A DNA stretch of 50,065 bases, from contig NZ_JNZZ01000036.1 in NCBI RefSeq assembly GCF_000717645.1, forward strand, positions 1-50,065, given 5' to 3'. Under the pieces are notes generated by a model, which did not search any database, was not told where the DNA came from, and worked only from the letters and a program-made list of their open reading frames with translations. This document shows positions 31,492 through 38,654 of the stretch, one piece after another. Position 1 is the first letter of the stretch. Each line of letters opens with the position of its first letter. This stretch comes from Streptomyces californicus (GTDB taxonomy: Bacteria > Actinomycetota > Actinomycetes > Streptomycetales > Streptomycetaceae). A program made the position numbers and the translations under genes.

Positions 31492-32265
31492 TCAGGTCAA
31501 GGGTCGAAGTTCCTGTACATCAGCACCGCCCCAGGTACGCCCGCACGTCTGGCAGCGAACTAGGGGTGCGACTCCCCCGCCGCCTTGCATATCAAGGCAG
31601 CCGGCGCACTCGGGGCAGAGTGCGGCGAGGCGTACGCGGCCGTCGCCGACGTCGAGGGCCCGCTCGACGAGGCCGGCCGACGTGCGGGCGACCACGTCAA
31701 TGCGGTGCTGCTCAGCCTCGGTGAGCGGCCGCCAGGGTCCGCGTACGCCCTGGGTGCGGGCGAGGAGCCAGAGGGCGGCGAGCGGGGCGGTGCGCTGCTC
31801 CCCGGTGTACCGCCATCGGCGCGGGTCCTTCCCCTGCCGGAGCGCCAGCTGGTTGCGGCGCCGGTCGTCCGCCTCGGCGGTACGGCGGGCGCGCGGGTCG
31901 TCCGGCCACGACCGGCGGGGCGGGGCCGGGGTGATTGGTGCGTGCTGGACGGCGGCTGCGGTCTGGTCGGCGAGCTCCAGGAGGCCGGCCTCGACGGTGA
32001 CCATGGTGTCGAGGACGTCGAGGCGCAGCGGGGCGGCGGTCCATCCGGGCTGGTCCGGGGACCGTTCGAGGGCGCGGAGGGCTTCGGCCCGCCAGGTCGC
32101 GGCCTCGGCCTGCTCGTCGTCCTGGTCGCGGTGGCTGATGATGCCGATGCCCATGGTGGGGGGCCAGGTGGTGCCGCGGGTGGCGAGGTGTTCGCGGAGG
32201 TCGCGCCAGTGGTGGGCGATGGTGAAGAGGTGGCGCTCGGTGGTGTGGGTGGCGGTGGTGGTCAT
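31492..32265 (-). CDS. Hypothetical protein with C-terminal zinc ribbon
   Basis: 257 residues from ATG 32265. Helical N-terminal part (HLFTIAHHWRDLREHLATRG), basic middle (about 145-165), and a C-terminal CPECAGCLDMQ ... CQTCGRTW ribbon (about 218-248). Similar proteins with this zinc-ribbon end occur in Streptomyces phages and integrative elements. Function unknown, probably nucleic-acid related. Confidence 0.65.
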   Translation of the reverse strand: MTTTATHTTERHLFTIAHHWRDLREHLATRGTTWPPTMGIGIISHRDQDDEQAEAATWRAEALRALERSPDQPGWTAAPLRLDVLDTMVTVEAGLLELADQTAAAVQHAPITPAPPRRSWPDDPRARRTAEADDRRRNQLALRQGKDPRRWRYTGEQRTAPLAALWLLARTQGVRGPWRPLTEAEQHRIDVVARTSAGLVERALDVGDGRVRLAALCPECAGCLDMQGGGGVAPLVRCQTCGRTWGGADVQELRPLT

Positions 32266-32308
32266 CGGGCGCTCCGGGGTGCGGTGGGGCTATCGTGATG
32301 ATCACCTG

Positions 32309-32346
32309 GGGGCGCATCCGGTCTTGGCGGACGGTGGATGCGCCCC
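32309..32346 (-). terminator. Terminator before the zinc-ribbon gene
   Basis: 11-bp perfect stem GGGGCGCATCC / GGATGCGCCCC with a 16-base loop; ends the transcript of the replication operon on its left side. Confidence 0.6.
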
Positions 32347-32356
32347 TGCTGCATGC

Positions 32357-32800
32357 TCAGCGGCGGCGGGGCTCGGCGGTCGGCTCGGCGGGGCCAGGGG
32401 CCGGCGCTTCGTGGTTGCCGTTGGGCCAGGTCGGGGAGAGCAGGTCGATCACCTGCTTCGGGTTCACGCCCGCGCTGCCGGAGGCGACGACGTACGCGCG
32501 CATCTGGTCGACGGTGCGCTTGATCGCGGCCTCGGCCCGGTCCGCGCGGGCCTTCTCGGCGAGGTACTCCTTGAACTCGGCGACGGCGGCCTGGTCGCCG
32601 GGGCTGAGTACGGTGCGGGGGTCGTTGCCGCAGCGACCGGTGGGCTTCGGGTCGGTCATGGGTTCCTCGAAGGTGAGTTGGTGGGAGCCCGCGGTCGCGG
32701 TGCTGCCGTGGAACTTCTTCGCGCAGGTGGGGCCGATGCCGGCCGCCCTCGACTCGGGGTCGAGGAGCGGCCGGTTGCACACCCCGCAGGTGTCGCTCAA
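32357..32800 (-). CDS. DUF6011-like zinc-finger protein (or two genes)
   Basis: 147 residues if started at TTG 32800, which overlaps the upstream stop (TTGA). N-terminal about 35 residues: DTCGVCNRPLLDPESRAAGIGPTCAKKF, the CxxC.RPL..P.S...G.GP.C pattern of small phage zinc fingers. A second start with a clear GAGGAA site exists at ATG 32659 (MTDPKPTGRCGND), giving a separate 100-residue product with a coiled helix (AAVAEFKEYLAEKARADRAEAAIKR). Both products are possible. Neighbours are also zinc-binding. Confidence 0.6.
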   Translation of the reverse strand: MSDTCGVCNRPLLDPESRAAGIGPTCAKKFHGSTATAGSHQLTFEEPMTDPKPTGRCGNDPRTVLSPGDQAAVAEFKEYLAEKARADRAEAAIKRTVDQMRAYVVASGSAGVNPKQVIDLLSPTWPNGNHEAPAPGPAEPTAEPRRR

Positions 32801-33048
32801 GGGCTGAGCCCGATCTCGGCCTCGCAGTCGGCGCAGAGCGGGTGATCGCCGGGGCGGGCGCCGTCCGTGCCGCACTTCTCGCACTCGACGGACCGGTGGT
32901 ACGGCAGGTCGGGCGCGAGGGCGACGAGCCGGTCAACCAGCTCGCCCCATGCGTGGTCGCTGGCGAGATGATCGAAGAGGTCGAACTCGTCGGCCTCGGT
33001 CGGGCAGTCCTTGAGGGGGCAGCGGAGGAGGTCGGGCAGCTCAGACAC
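32797..33048 (-). CDS. Small zinc-finger protein
   Basis: 83 residues from GTG 33048. Two cysteine-histidine clusters: LRCPLKDCPTEADEFDLFDHLASDH (C2H2-like) and CEKCGTDGA ... HPLCADCEAE (C4 ribbon). Overlaps both neighbours. Likely nucleic-acid binding; not identified further. Confidence 0.65.
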   Translation of the reverse strand: MSELPDLLRCPLKDCPTEADEFDLFDHLASDHAWGELVDRLVALAPDLPYHRSVECEKCGTDGARPGDHPLCADCEAEIGLSP

Positions 33049-33607
33049 CGGCGGTCTCCCGGGCCCGGTGCGCCGCGCGCTGCTCGGCCTTGCACCGGGC
33101 GCAGTACGACACCCCGTCCTCCTCGAACTTGCCGTGCACGGCCTGGTCGTGGCCGTGGACGCAGCGCTCGGGCCGGGCGGTACCTCCCATCAGGTACCGG
33201 AGCTGCTCGCGCGCCTTCTGCCGGCCGGGCTCGTCCTCAACGTGCTCGGGGGCGACGCAGTGGTGGTAGCCGCACTCGGGCAGGACGTAGCCGACGGGCG
33301 CCCGGCCGGTGCGGATGCGGAAGGCGACGGAGGCCGCGGTGACCACGGCGCCCCTGTAGGCGAGGACGGGGGTCCCGGCGCTGCTGCCCTTGGACCCGGT
33401 CCAGCGGACGTGTCCGCCCGCGACCCGCTTCGTCTTGGTGGCCCACTTCTCTTCGAGGGTGGGGAGGTGGGGCTTGTGGGCGGGGAGGCCGGCGGCCTGG
33501 CGGAGTCGGGCGACGCGGTGTTTGTCGACGTGGAGCTCGCGGACGATGGCGCTGTTGGAGGCCCCGGCGCGGAGCCGGGTGGTGATGTCGTCGTCGGAGG
33601 CGTTCAC
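33041..33607 (-). CDS. HNH-type endonuclease-like protein with N-terminal HTH
   Basis: 188 residues from GTG 33607, which overlaps the preceding stop (GTGA). N-terminal HTH about 8-40: DDITTRLRAGASNSAIVRELHVDKHRVARLRQAAGL. The middle, about 65-130, reads GHVRWTGSKGS, FRIRTGRAPVGYVLPECGYHHCVAPEHVED, the HNH-like zinc pattern C..HC..P.H of small phage endonucleases that act in packaging or homing. C-terminal CXXC-type CARCKAEQ. Confidence 0.68.
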   Translation of the reverse strand: MNASDDDITTRLRAGASNSAIVRELHVDKHRVARLRQAAGLPAHKPHLPTLEEKWATKTKRVAGGHVRWTGSKGSSAGTPVLAYRGAVVTAASVAFRIRTGRAPVGYVLPECGYHHCVAPEHVEDEPGRQKAREQLRYLMGGTARPERCVHGHDQAVHGKFEEDGVSYCARCKAEQRAAHRARETAGV

Positions 33608-34134
33608 CGGCCGTCCCCCTTCGCGCTGAGGGCGTCACCGAGGGTGTCGTCGATGGTGATCGTGACGGAGGTCTCGTCGTCGTGGACGAGACGCCAGCGG
33701 CCGGCCTCGCGGTCCCATTCGATGTGCTCGTCGCCGCTCGGGTTGCTGATGTGCCCGTCGGGCTCGATGTGGAACGGGATCTGGGCGTCGACGAGGGCGT
33801 TGAGGCCGTCGACCGCGCGCTCCCAGGGGCCGGTCTCGGGAAGGCCGAGGGTCTGGCGGGCGGCGGTGGACTGGCCGCTGGTGGCGTTGAGCAGCTGCTC
33901 GGCGAGCGAGGTGGCGGTACGGCGCTCGGCTTCGAGATCTGCCTCGTCGGCGAGCACACGCCGGATGGTGGCGAGGTGGGCGTCGATCTCGTCGGCGAGG
34001 TCCTGCTCGGCACAGCGGCGGGCGGCGGCGATGTCGGCGTCGCGGAAGCCTTGGAGGAGGCCGAGCTTGGTGTGGAGGCCGAGGATCTGGAGCTTCGCGG
34101 CGCGGAGGCGTCGGGTGGTGGTGAGTCCGAACAT
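33604..34134 (-). CDS. Hypothetical coiled-coil protein
   Basis: 176 residues from ATG 34134. First two-thirds helical: FGLTTTRRLRAAKLQILGLHTKLGLLQGF, DIAAARRCAEQDLADEIDAHLATIRRVLADEADLEAERR. The C-terminal domain is beta-rich, ITIDDTLGDALSAKGDGR. Not recognised; sits between the HNH gene and a terminator hairpin. Confidence 0.6.
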   Translation of the reverse strand: MFGLTTTRRLRAAKLQILGLHTKLGLLQGFRDADIAAARRCAEQDLADEIDAHLATIRRVLADEADLEAERRTATSLAEQLLNATSGQSTAARQTLGLPETGPWERAVDGLNALVDAQIPFHIEPDGHISNPSGDEHIEWDREAGRWRLVHDDETSVTITIDDTLGDALSAKGDGR

Positions 34135-34164
34135 GGTGGGTGCTCCTGGCGGTATGCCGGGGGC

Positions 34165-34183
34165 GGGCCCTCGTGTAGGGCCC
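34165..34183 (-). terminator. Hairpin after the exonuclease gene
   Basis: GGGCCCT / AGGGCCC with loop CGTGT. Confidence 0.55.
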
Positions 34184-34208
34184 CAAATCCGGTCGTACGG
34201 AGGGTGGG

Positions 34209-34748
34209 TCAGGCCTTGCGGGTGATGGAGTCCATGTACTTCGCCATGGCGAGGTTGTGGCGAGCGTCCGCGATGGCGTTGTGGTGGCCGGCCTCCTGCT
34301 TCGGCAGGTCGGCCGGGGTCAGCCCGAGGCGCTTCGCTTCGGTGACTAGGTCGTCGGTCTGCATCGGCAGGCCAGCGGGGAGGTTGGACATGGGGCCGAA
34401 GAGCTGGGCGTACGCGACGTGGTCGTACGCGGCGTAGTACGCCCAGAGCTGCGGGTCCGGGGTCTCCTGGATGAAGCGGGAGACCATGCGGGCGATCTGC
34501 GGGCGGGGGTGGACGTCGGGGTCGGTGACGTCGATGCGGTCGGTGCCGCGCACGCCGCGGGGGTTCCGCAGGATGGGCAGGCTGGGCCAGACGTTGGCCA
34601 TGAGCCAGCCGTGCCGGCGGACGGCGCCCTGGTCGAACTCGCTGCTGACGGCGTAGAGCTCGCGGCCGTCCTCGGCGACCATGCCGATGCTGATGAGGTC
34701 GATGGTCCGGCCGTCGTCGAGGAACTCGGTGTCGTAGAAGATGCGCAT
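34209..34748 (-). CDS. DEDDh 3'-5' exonuclease (Rv2179c/ExoX-like)
   Basis: 179 residues from ATG 34748. Catalytic residues visible: D-x-E in FYDTEFLDDG (about 5-8), DVTDPDVHPRPQ in the middle, WAYYAAYDHVAYAQLFG (D), and HHNAIADARHN (about 155-165) with the DEDDh histidine and final aspartate. Degrades single-stranded DNA or RNA 3' to 5'. Common in actinobacteria and their phages. Next to SSB and a 63-residue gene, consistent with DNA or RNA turnover during replication. Confidence 0.85.
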   Translation of the reverse strand: MRIFYDTEFLDDGRTIDLISIGMVAEDGRELYAVSSEFDQGAVRRHGWLMANVWPSLPILRNPRGVRGTDRIDVTDPDVHPRPQIARMVSRFIQETPDPQLWAYYAAYDHVAYAQLFGPMSNLPAGLPMQTDDLVTEAKRLGLTPADLPKQEAGHHNAIADARHNLAMAKYMDSITRKA

Positions 34749-34939
34749 CAGTTCTGCTCCTGGGTGGTCTTGGGTACCGGCAGCTGGTCGAGGGCGTCGC
34801 CGATGTCGTTGGCGATCTGGCGCCAGCGGGCGGCGAGCTTGGGGGCGGTGGTGTCGCGGGCCCCGGCAGCAACGAGGAGCGCCTCAACGATCTCGGAGGC
34901 TTCGCCCGCGCCGCCGGGGAGGCGGAGGACGGCGGCCAT
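34748..34939 (-). CDS. 63-residue small protein
   Basis: ATG 34939. MAAVLRLPGGAGEASEIVEA, then ARWRQIANDIGDALDQLPVP: helical, proline end. Overlaps the SSB stop by 1 base and the exonuclease start by 1 base, so fully coupled. Possibly an SSB or exonuclease partner. Confidence 0.65.
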   Translation of the reverse strand: MAAVLRLPGGAGEASEIVEALLVAAGARDTTAPKLAARWRQIANDIGDALDQLPVPKTTQEQN

Positions 34940-35445
34940 CAGAACGGGGGCTCGTCGCTGTGGCCGCGGGCGTTGTCGATGGCCCAGGGGTCGTCGGCCG
35001 GGGGCTGGGTCGGGCGGGACTGCTGGGGTCGGCGCTGCTGGGCCTGCCCGCGCGCCTGTCCGCCTCCCTGCCCGCCGTTCTGCCCGGTCGTGACCTTGGT
35101 GACCTTGGCGGTGGCGAACACCAGCGACGGGGCGATCGAGCGGATCAGCAGGGCCGTCCGCTCGTGCTTCTGACCGTCCTTCTCCCAGGACTCCGTCCGG
35201 AGCTCGCCCGTGACGATCACCTCCATGCCCTTCGCCAGGGTCTCGACGAGGTTCTCCGCCAGGCGCTCCCACGCCGAACCGCGGACGTACAGGACGTCGC
35301 CGTCCTCCCACTCCTGCGTCTGGCGGTTCAGCTTCCGGCTGTTGAACGCGAGCGGCACGGACGCGACGGCTTTGCCGTTCGGGGTGAAGCGGAGTTCCGG
35401 GTCGTTCGTGAGGCGGCCGACGCCGGTCATGGTGGGAAGAGCCAT
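34939..35445 (-). CDS. ssb: Single-stranded DNA-binding protein
   Basis: 168 residues from ATG 35445. OB-fold about 1-115: LPTMTGVGRLTNDPELRFTPNGKAVAS, FNSRKLNRQTQEWEDGDVLYVRGSAWERLAENLVETLAKGMEVIVTGEL, then RTALLIRSIAPSLVFATAKV. Gln/Gly/Pro-rich linker (120-145) and the acidic tail ending SDEPPF, the interaction tip. Protects phage single strands during replication and recombination. Confidence 0.93.
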   Translation of the reverse strand: MALPTMTGVGRLTNDPELRFTPNGKAVASVPLAFNSRKLNRQTQEWEDGDVLYVRGSAWERLAENLVETLAKGMEVIVTGELRTESWEKDGQKHERTALLIRSIAPSLVFATAKVTKVTTGQNGGQGGGQARGQAQQRRPQQSRPTQPPADDPWAIDNARGHSDEPPF

Positions 35446-35506
35446 GTTGATCTTCCTGTTCTCCCTGCGCGCGAACCGGATCAGAACCGGTTCACGCGGT
35501 GGGTAT

Positions 35507-35605
35507 CTATCGCTTGGTGATCTTGAGGTTGGGGAGGTTGGTCCAGGTGCCGGTGATGAGGCCGGTGGTGATCGCGACGAGGGCCACGAAGGCGACGATG
35601 ATCAC
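35507..35605 (-). CDS. 32-residue membrane peptide
   Basis: GTG at 35605 overlaps the stop of the preceding gene (GTGA). Reads (V/M)IIVAFVALVAITTGLITG then TWTNLPNLKITKR: one membrane segment and a short basic tail. Too short for ordinary detection but in-frame and coupled. Function unknown. A dyad GAACCGG / CCGGTTC (35473-35493) follows it. Confidence 0.5.
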   Translation of the reverse strand: MIIVAFVALVAITTGLITGTWTNLPNLKITKR

Positions 35606-36324
35606 TCGGTGGTCTTGGGGTCGATCAGGTCTGCGGCCTCCAGCAGCGTTTGCTTCCCGAGATCCGTGAACTTGGTCGAGGTGAGGTCGCGGATGCGGTG
35701 GGCGGCCTGGTGCAGAGCTTCGTTGCAGATCAGCGGGGCGGCTGCGGTGAGCACAGCGTCGGCCAGGGACTCGTAGGGGGCCATGAACGTGGTGCTGGGG
35801 TGGTCCTTGACGGCCTGGATCGCGGCGTCGCGGGCGGTGGCACCGAGGTGCGTGGTCTCGGTCTGCGCGGCGGCGTGGACCGGCGCGGAGGCAAGCTCCT
35901 CCTTGGCCATCCGCTCCAGGTGGTCGGCTGCCCAGCGGATGCCGGCTCCCCGTTCGGTGTTGGGGTGGGCTACGGCCCGCAGGGTGGTGATGGTGTCGGC
36001 GATGGCCTGGGCGCGGATCTCGGCGCGCTCCTGGGCCTTGGCCTTGCGGACGGCGGCAGCGAGCGGGGCGATGGCGGCGCGGGCGGCCTCGTCGTCCTCG
36101 ACTGGCTGGGGACGGTCGCGCCAGGCTTCGAACTGGTCCGGGTGGACGTTCAGCATGTGGTCACGGAGGGCGTACGCGGTCGGCTTCACGACGACGCACA
36201 GCTCACATGCGTGCTGCTCTGCGGGATCGGGGCCGGTGCATCCGAGCTGGGCTCGAATGGTTCCGCTGTGCCGTGGGTCGGTGCACGGCTGCTCGGGAAG
36301 CTCCGGGATGGAGGTGTCGGTCAT
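35602..36324 (-). CDS. Hypothetical protein with one C2H2-like finger
   Basis: 240 residues from ATG 36324. CELCVVVKPTAYALRDHMLNVHPDQF (about 40-65) reads as a C2H2 zinc finger. The rest is helical (AAVRKAKAQERAEIRAQAIADTITTLRAVAHP; HQAAHRIRDLTSTKFTDLGKQTLLEAADLI). Overlaps the next gene upstream by 4 bases. No known family. Confidence 0.65.
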   Translation of the reverse strand: MTDTSIPELPEQPCTDPRHSGTIRAQLGCTGPDPAEQHACELCVVVKPTAYALRDHMLNVHPDQFEAWRDRPQPVEDDEAARAAIAPLAAAVRKAKAQERAEIRAQAIADTITTLRAVAHPNTERGAGIRWAADHLERMAKEELASAPVHAAAQTETTHLGATARDAAIQAVKDHPSTTFMAPYESLADAVLTAAAPLICNEALHQAAHRIRDLTSTKFTDLGKQTLLEAADLIDPKTTE

Positions 36325-36623
36325 CGGTTCTTCTTCCGTCGGTGGTCGGAGAGTCGGGTGACTCCGGCCGGGAGCGGGAGGGCGGTCTGCTCCTGGCGGG
36401 CGGGGCAGGTGGCGATGTGGGGAAGGTGGAGGCGTTCCCAGCCGGTCAGGGGGAGGTCGGCGGTCGGGCGTCGGGACCGGAGGGCCCCGGTGCCGTCGCG
36501 CCAGACGGCCGCGTTCCCCTCGGGGTGGGGATCGGGGTCGACGGCGAGGTTGCGGCCGGCTTCGGTGCGGGTCCAGCGGATCGGGTTCCGGCAGTCGGGG
36601 CAGTGGGCGGCTGGTGGGGCCAT
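36321..36623 (-). CDS. Small zinc-binding protein
   Basis: 100 residues from ATG 36623. CPDCRNPIRWTRTEAGRNLAVDP (CxxC) then HIATCPARQEQ. Short phage zinc-ribbon with W/G conserved turns (GNAAVWRDGTG). Overlaps its right neighbour by 178 bases in another frame. Confidence 0.65.
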   Translation of the reverse strand: MAPPAAHCPDCRNPIRWTRTEAGRNLAVDPDPHPEGNAAVWRDGTGALRSRRPTADLPLTGWERLHLPHIATCPARQEQTALPLPAGVTRLSDHRRKKNR

Positions 36624-36919
36624 GGCGGGGTCCTGTGGGTGGCGGTGTGGGTGGTGTCCGCCTCGGTGATCCGCTCGGGGTGCGGGGCGGTCAGCGCGGT
36701 ACGGAGCGCGGGGGGCTGGGTCATGCACGGGCTGTCGGGGGCGGCGGCGCAGACGGGGCAGGTGGTGGTGTGGATGACCCAGGCGACGCGGCGGGCGTCG
36801 TGGGTCTTGTCGCGCCAGGTGGTGCCGGCGGCGGCGTTCGAGCAGAGCTCTCCGACGGGGGCGGTGCACGGGGGCCAGGGGCAGCGGACGGCGAGCTGGG
36901 GGAAGCGGGCGGTACGCAT
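36446..36919 (-). CDS. Small zinc-binding protein with long overlap
   Basis: 157 residues from ATG 36919 (overlapping the preceding stop). First 85 residues look real: RCPWPPCTAPVGELCSNAAAG, WRDKTHDARRVAWVIHTTTCPVCAAAPDSPC, two C..C..C clusters. The rest is Pro/Thr-rich and simply the shadow frame of the next gene (36446-36623). The functional product may end near 36,660. Confidence 0.55.
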   Translation of the reverse strand: MRTARFPQLAVRCPWPPCTAPVGELCSNAAAGTTWRDKTHDARRVAWVIHTTTCPVCAAAPDSPCMTQPPALRTALTAPHPERITEADTTHTATHRTPPWPHQPPTAPTAGTRSAGPAPKPAATSPSTPIPTPRGTRPSGATAPGPSGPDARPPTSP

Positions 36920-37614
36920 CAGGGGGTCTCCTCGGTGGTGTCGTGCTGGGCGAGGGCGGCGGCGGAGGCGGCGCGGATGCGGTCTTCGGCGGCGCGGGCC
37001 TCGTCGGGGTCGAGCGGGGGGAGGCCGGCGGCCTGGCGGCGGGCGTCTTCGAGGCGGGCGGGGTGGACGTCGCGCATGCGGCGGCCGCGCGCGTCGCAGC
37101 TGATGCCGGGGAGGGCCTGGCAGACGCGGCAGCCGATGGTGCGCGGGTTGACGACGCCTTCGCGGGCGGTGGGGGTGGCTTGGCCGACGGCGGCCCGTGC
37201 GGCCGCGATGCGGTTGGTGTACGGGCCGGGTTCGCCGGGCGGGAGGGCGAGCCGGTCGGCGGTGCCGAGGGCGGCGGCGGGCGTGCGGGCCGGGAAGAGG
37301 CCGTCGGCGGCGGCGGTGATGAGGGCGCGGCGGGATGCGGCGGACTGGGCGCCGGTCTCGTCGGGGTCGCCGTCGTAGACGACGTGCGCCAGCTCGATGC
37401 GCTCCTCACGCCGGGCCTTGACCTCCGTGATGACGTCGGCCGGGGCGACGAAGGGCTGGCGGCCGGCGACGACGATGACGGCCGCACGAGCCTCGTCGAG
37501 GTTGTACGGGGCGAAGAGCTCGCCCCAGACGTCGGGGGTGAACTCGCTGATGCGCTGGGCGGGGCAGGCAGCGGCGACGTATTCGAGCAGCAGGATGGCT
37601 TCGTCCTGGGTCAC
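36919..37614 (-). CDS. Helicase-loader-like protein (G39P-type N-terminus) with zinc motif
   Basis: 231 residues from GTG 37614, overlapping the replication initiator stop (GTGA). N-terminal about 70 residues: TQDEAILLLEYVAAACPAQRISEFTPDVWGELFAPYNLDEARAAVIVV, then PFVAPADVITEVKARREERIE. This follows the pattern of SPP1 gp39 (helicase loader): helices, W..LF..Y....A..A, and P.D.I. C-terminal GCRVCQALPGISCDARGRRMRDVHPARL (CxxC...C...H). Coupled to the initiator, so loading a replicative helicase at the origin is likely. Confidence 0.65.
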   Translation of the reverse strand: MTQDEAILLLEYVAAACPAQRISEFTPDVWGELFAPYNLDEARAAVIVVAGRQPFVAPADVITEVKARREERIELAHVVYDGDPDETGAQSAASRRALITAAADGLFPARTPAAALGTADRLALPPGEPGPYTNRIAAARAAVGQATPTAREGVVNPRTIGCRVCQALPGISCDARGRRMRDVHPARLEDARRQAAGLPPLDPDEARAAEDRIRAASAAALAQHDTTEETP

Positions 37615-38597
37615 TGGTCCTGTCCTTCCTGGGTGGTGCGGGCGGCGAGGCGGGCGCGGGCGCGGTCGAAGACGGTGGTTCCGGTGGCCTGGTCGTAGAG
37701 GGCGCTTCCGGGGGCCTGGCGCGGAGCAGCGGCGGCGGCGTTCATGACCTGGTTCACGACGCTGGGGAGCGTCGAGGGGTGGAGGCCCTTGGCCATCCAG
37801 TGGGCGATGCCGCGCCGGATGTCGTCGGGGTCGATGCGGTCCTCTTCGAGGAGCACGCGGATGGTCTTGGACATCTGGCCGATGACGGAGCCGGGTGGGC
37901 GCTTCGGTGCGCGCTCCAGCCACTCGCCGACGATCGTCTGGGCGGTGACCTTGCCCGGGTGCTCGTCCGCAGGTTCGTCGAGGACCTCGGCATCGACGAC
38001 GTCGTCTTGCGCGGCTTGTGCGTCAGCCGAGACGGGTGGTCCGAGAGAAGAGAGAGGTCTTGTAGAGAGAGGAGAGAGAGTAGGCGTCCGGGATTCCCTG
38101 ACACTGACGTCCGGGATTCCCTGACACTGAGACTCGTCAGTGTCAGGGATTTCCGGACACTGGCCAGTGTCCGCAGAATCCGGACGCTGAGAGTCGTCAG
38201 TGTCAGGAGAATCCGGACCCTGAGCGTCAGTGTCAGGAGTTTCCGGACCCTGACCGTTCTCCTCAGCGTCAGGGGAATCCGGACGCTGACCGTCGTCCTC
38301 AGCGTCTGGGATCTGCGGACACTGGAGCGGCAGGATCATGTACTTCGCCGTGCCATTCTTCTGGCCGGCGGAGACCTTCTTCAGGCAGTCCTTCGCGATC
38401 AGCGCCTTGATCACGGCGTAGATCTGGGCGCGGGAGACCTGCGCGCGGCGGAGGATCTTCTCCGACTCAACGCTGGACCAGGTGATCCGCGTCGAGTCCC
38501 GGGCGTCGTCGGCCAGCACCGCGAGGGCGAGCTTCTCGCGGTGTGTCAGCGTCGTCGGCGCGTAGTCCAGCACCTCGACGTACAGGCGGCCGCCCAC
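37611..38597 (-). CDS. Replication initiator (helix-turn-helix, iterons inside the gene)
   Basis: 328 residues from GTG 38597 (GAAGGAGCCCT upstream). N-terminal winged helix about 1-95: LDYAPTTLTHREKLALAVLADDARD, WSSVESEKILRRAQVSRAQIYAVIKALIAKDCLKKV. Middle (about 95-190) is a repetitive linker made of units such as PDSPDTDDSQR and PETPDTDAQG, encoded by the iterons. The C-terminal helical domain, WLERAPKRPPGSVIGQMSKTIRVLLEEDRIDPDDIRRGIAHWM, resembles replisome organiser C-terminal (DnaD-like) domains. Like lambda O, it carries its binding sites in its own gene and is coupled to a loader. Confidence 0.8.
   Translation of the reverse strand: MGGRLYVEVLDYAPTTLTHREKLALAVLADDARDSTRITWSSVESEKILRRAQVSRAQIYAVIKALIAKDCLKKVSAGQKNGTAKYMILPLQCPQIPDAEDDGQRPDSPDAEENGQGPETPDTDAQGPDSPDTDDSQRPDSADTGQCPEIPDTDESQCQGIPDVSVRESRTPTLSPLSTRPLSSLGPPVSADAQAAQDDVVDAEVLDEPADEHPGKVTAQTIVGEWLERAPKRPPGSVIGQMSKTIRVLLEEDRIDPDDIRRGIAHWMAKGLHPSTLPSVVNQVMNAAAAAPRQAPGSALYDQATGTTVFDRARARLAARTTQEGQDQ
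38043..38083. other. Purine-rich (GA) tract beside the iterons
   Basis: About 40 bases of mainly A/G on the + strand, without T except in one short stretch (TCTTGT). Adjacent to the iteron array on its left. Purine tracts can help duplex opening; in lambda the equivalent is an AT-rich stretch. Coding in the initiator gene. Confidence 0.4.
38081..38324. repeat. Iteron array of eight units inside the initiator gene
   Basis: Eight imperfect repeats. Six complete units lie at 38138-38162, 38165-38189, 38198-38222, 38228-38252, 38264-38288 and 38300-38324. Two overlapping ones in reverse register lie at 38081-38106 and 38104-38129. Units are about 25 bp with CAGYGTC ... GACNCTG arms (nearly palindromic) around GGATTTCC-like centres. 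Unit spacing is mostly 27-36 bp. The repeats encode the low-complexity linker of the initiator. Likely the phage replication origin. Confidence 0.78.
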
Positions 38598-38620
38598 AGG
38601 GCTCCTTCGAGATGGTGCGG

Positions 38621-38647
38621 GGTGCGGCCGGGGTCACCGGCCGCACC
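38621..38647 (-). terminator. Hairpin between DUF2303 and initiator genes
   Basis: 11-bp perfect stem GGTGCGGCCGG / CCGGCCGCACC, loop GGTCA. Confidence 0.65.
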
Positions 38648-38654
38648 AGAGGGA

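Noticed and set aside
31323..31724. Rightward frame of 133 residues across an intergenic stretch
   Set aside because: No ribosome site, runs into the antisense of the zinc-ribbon gene, unlikely amino-acid content at the end.
38081..38324. Possible CRISPR array
   Set aside because: Repeats are imperfect, near-palindromic and only 2-11 bases apart, without unique spacers of equal length; they lie in a coding frame. Iterons explain them better.
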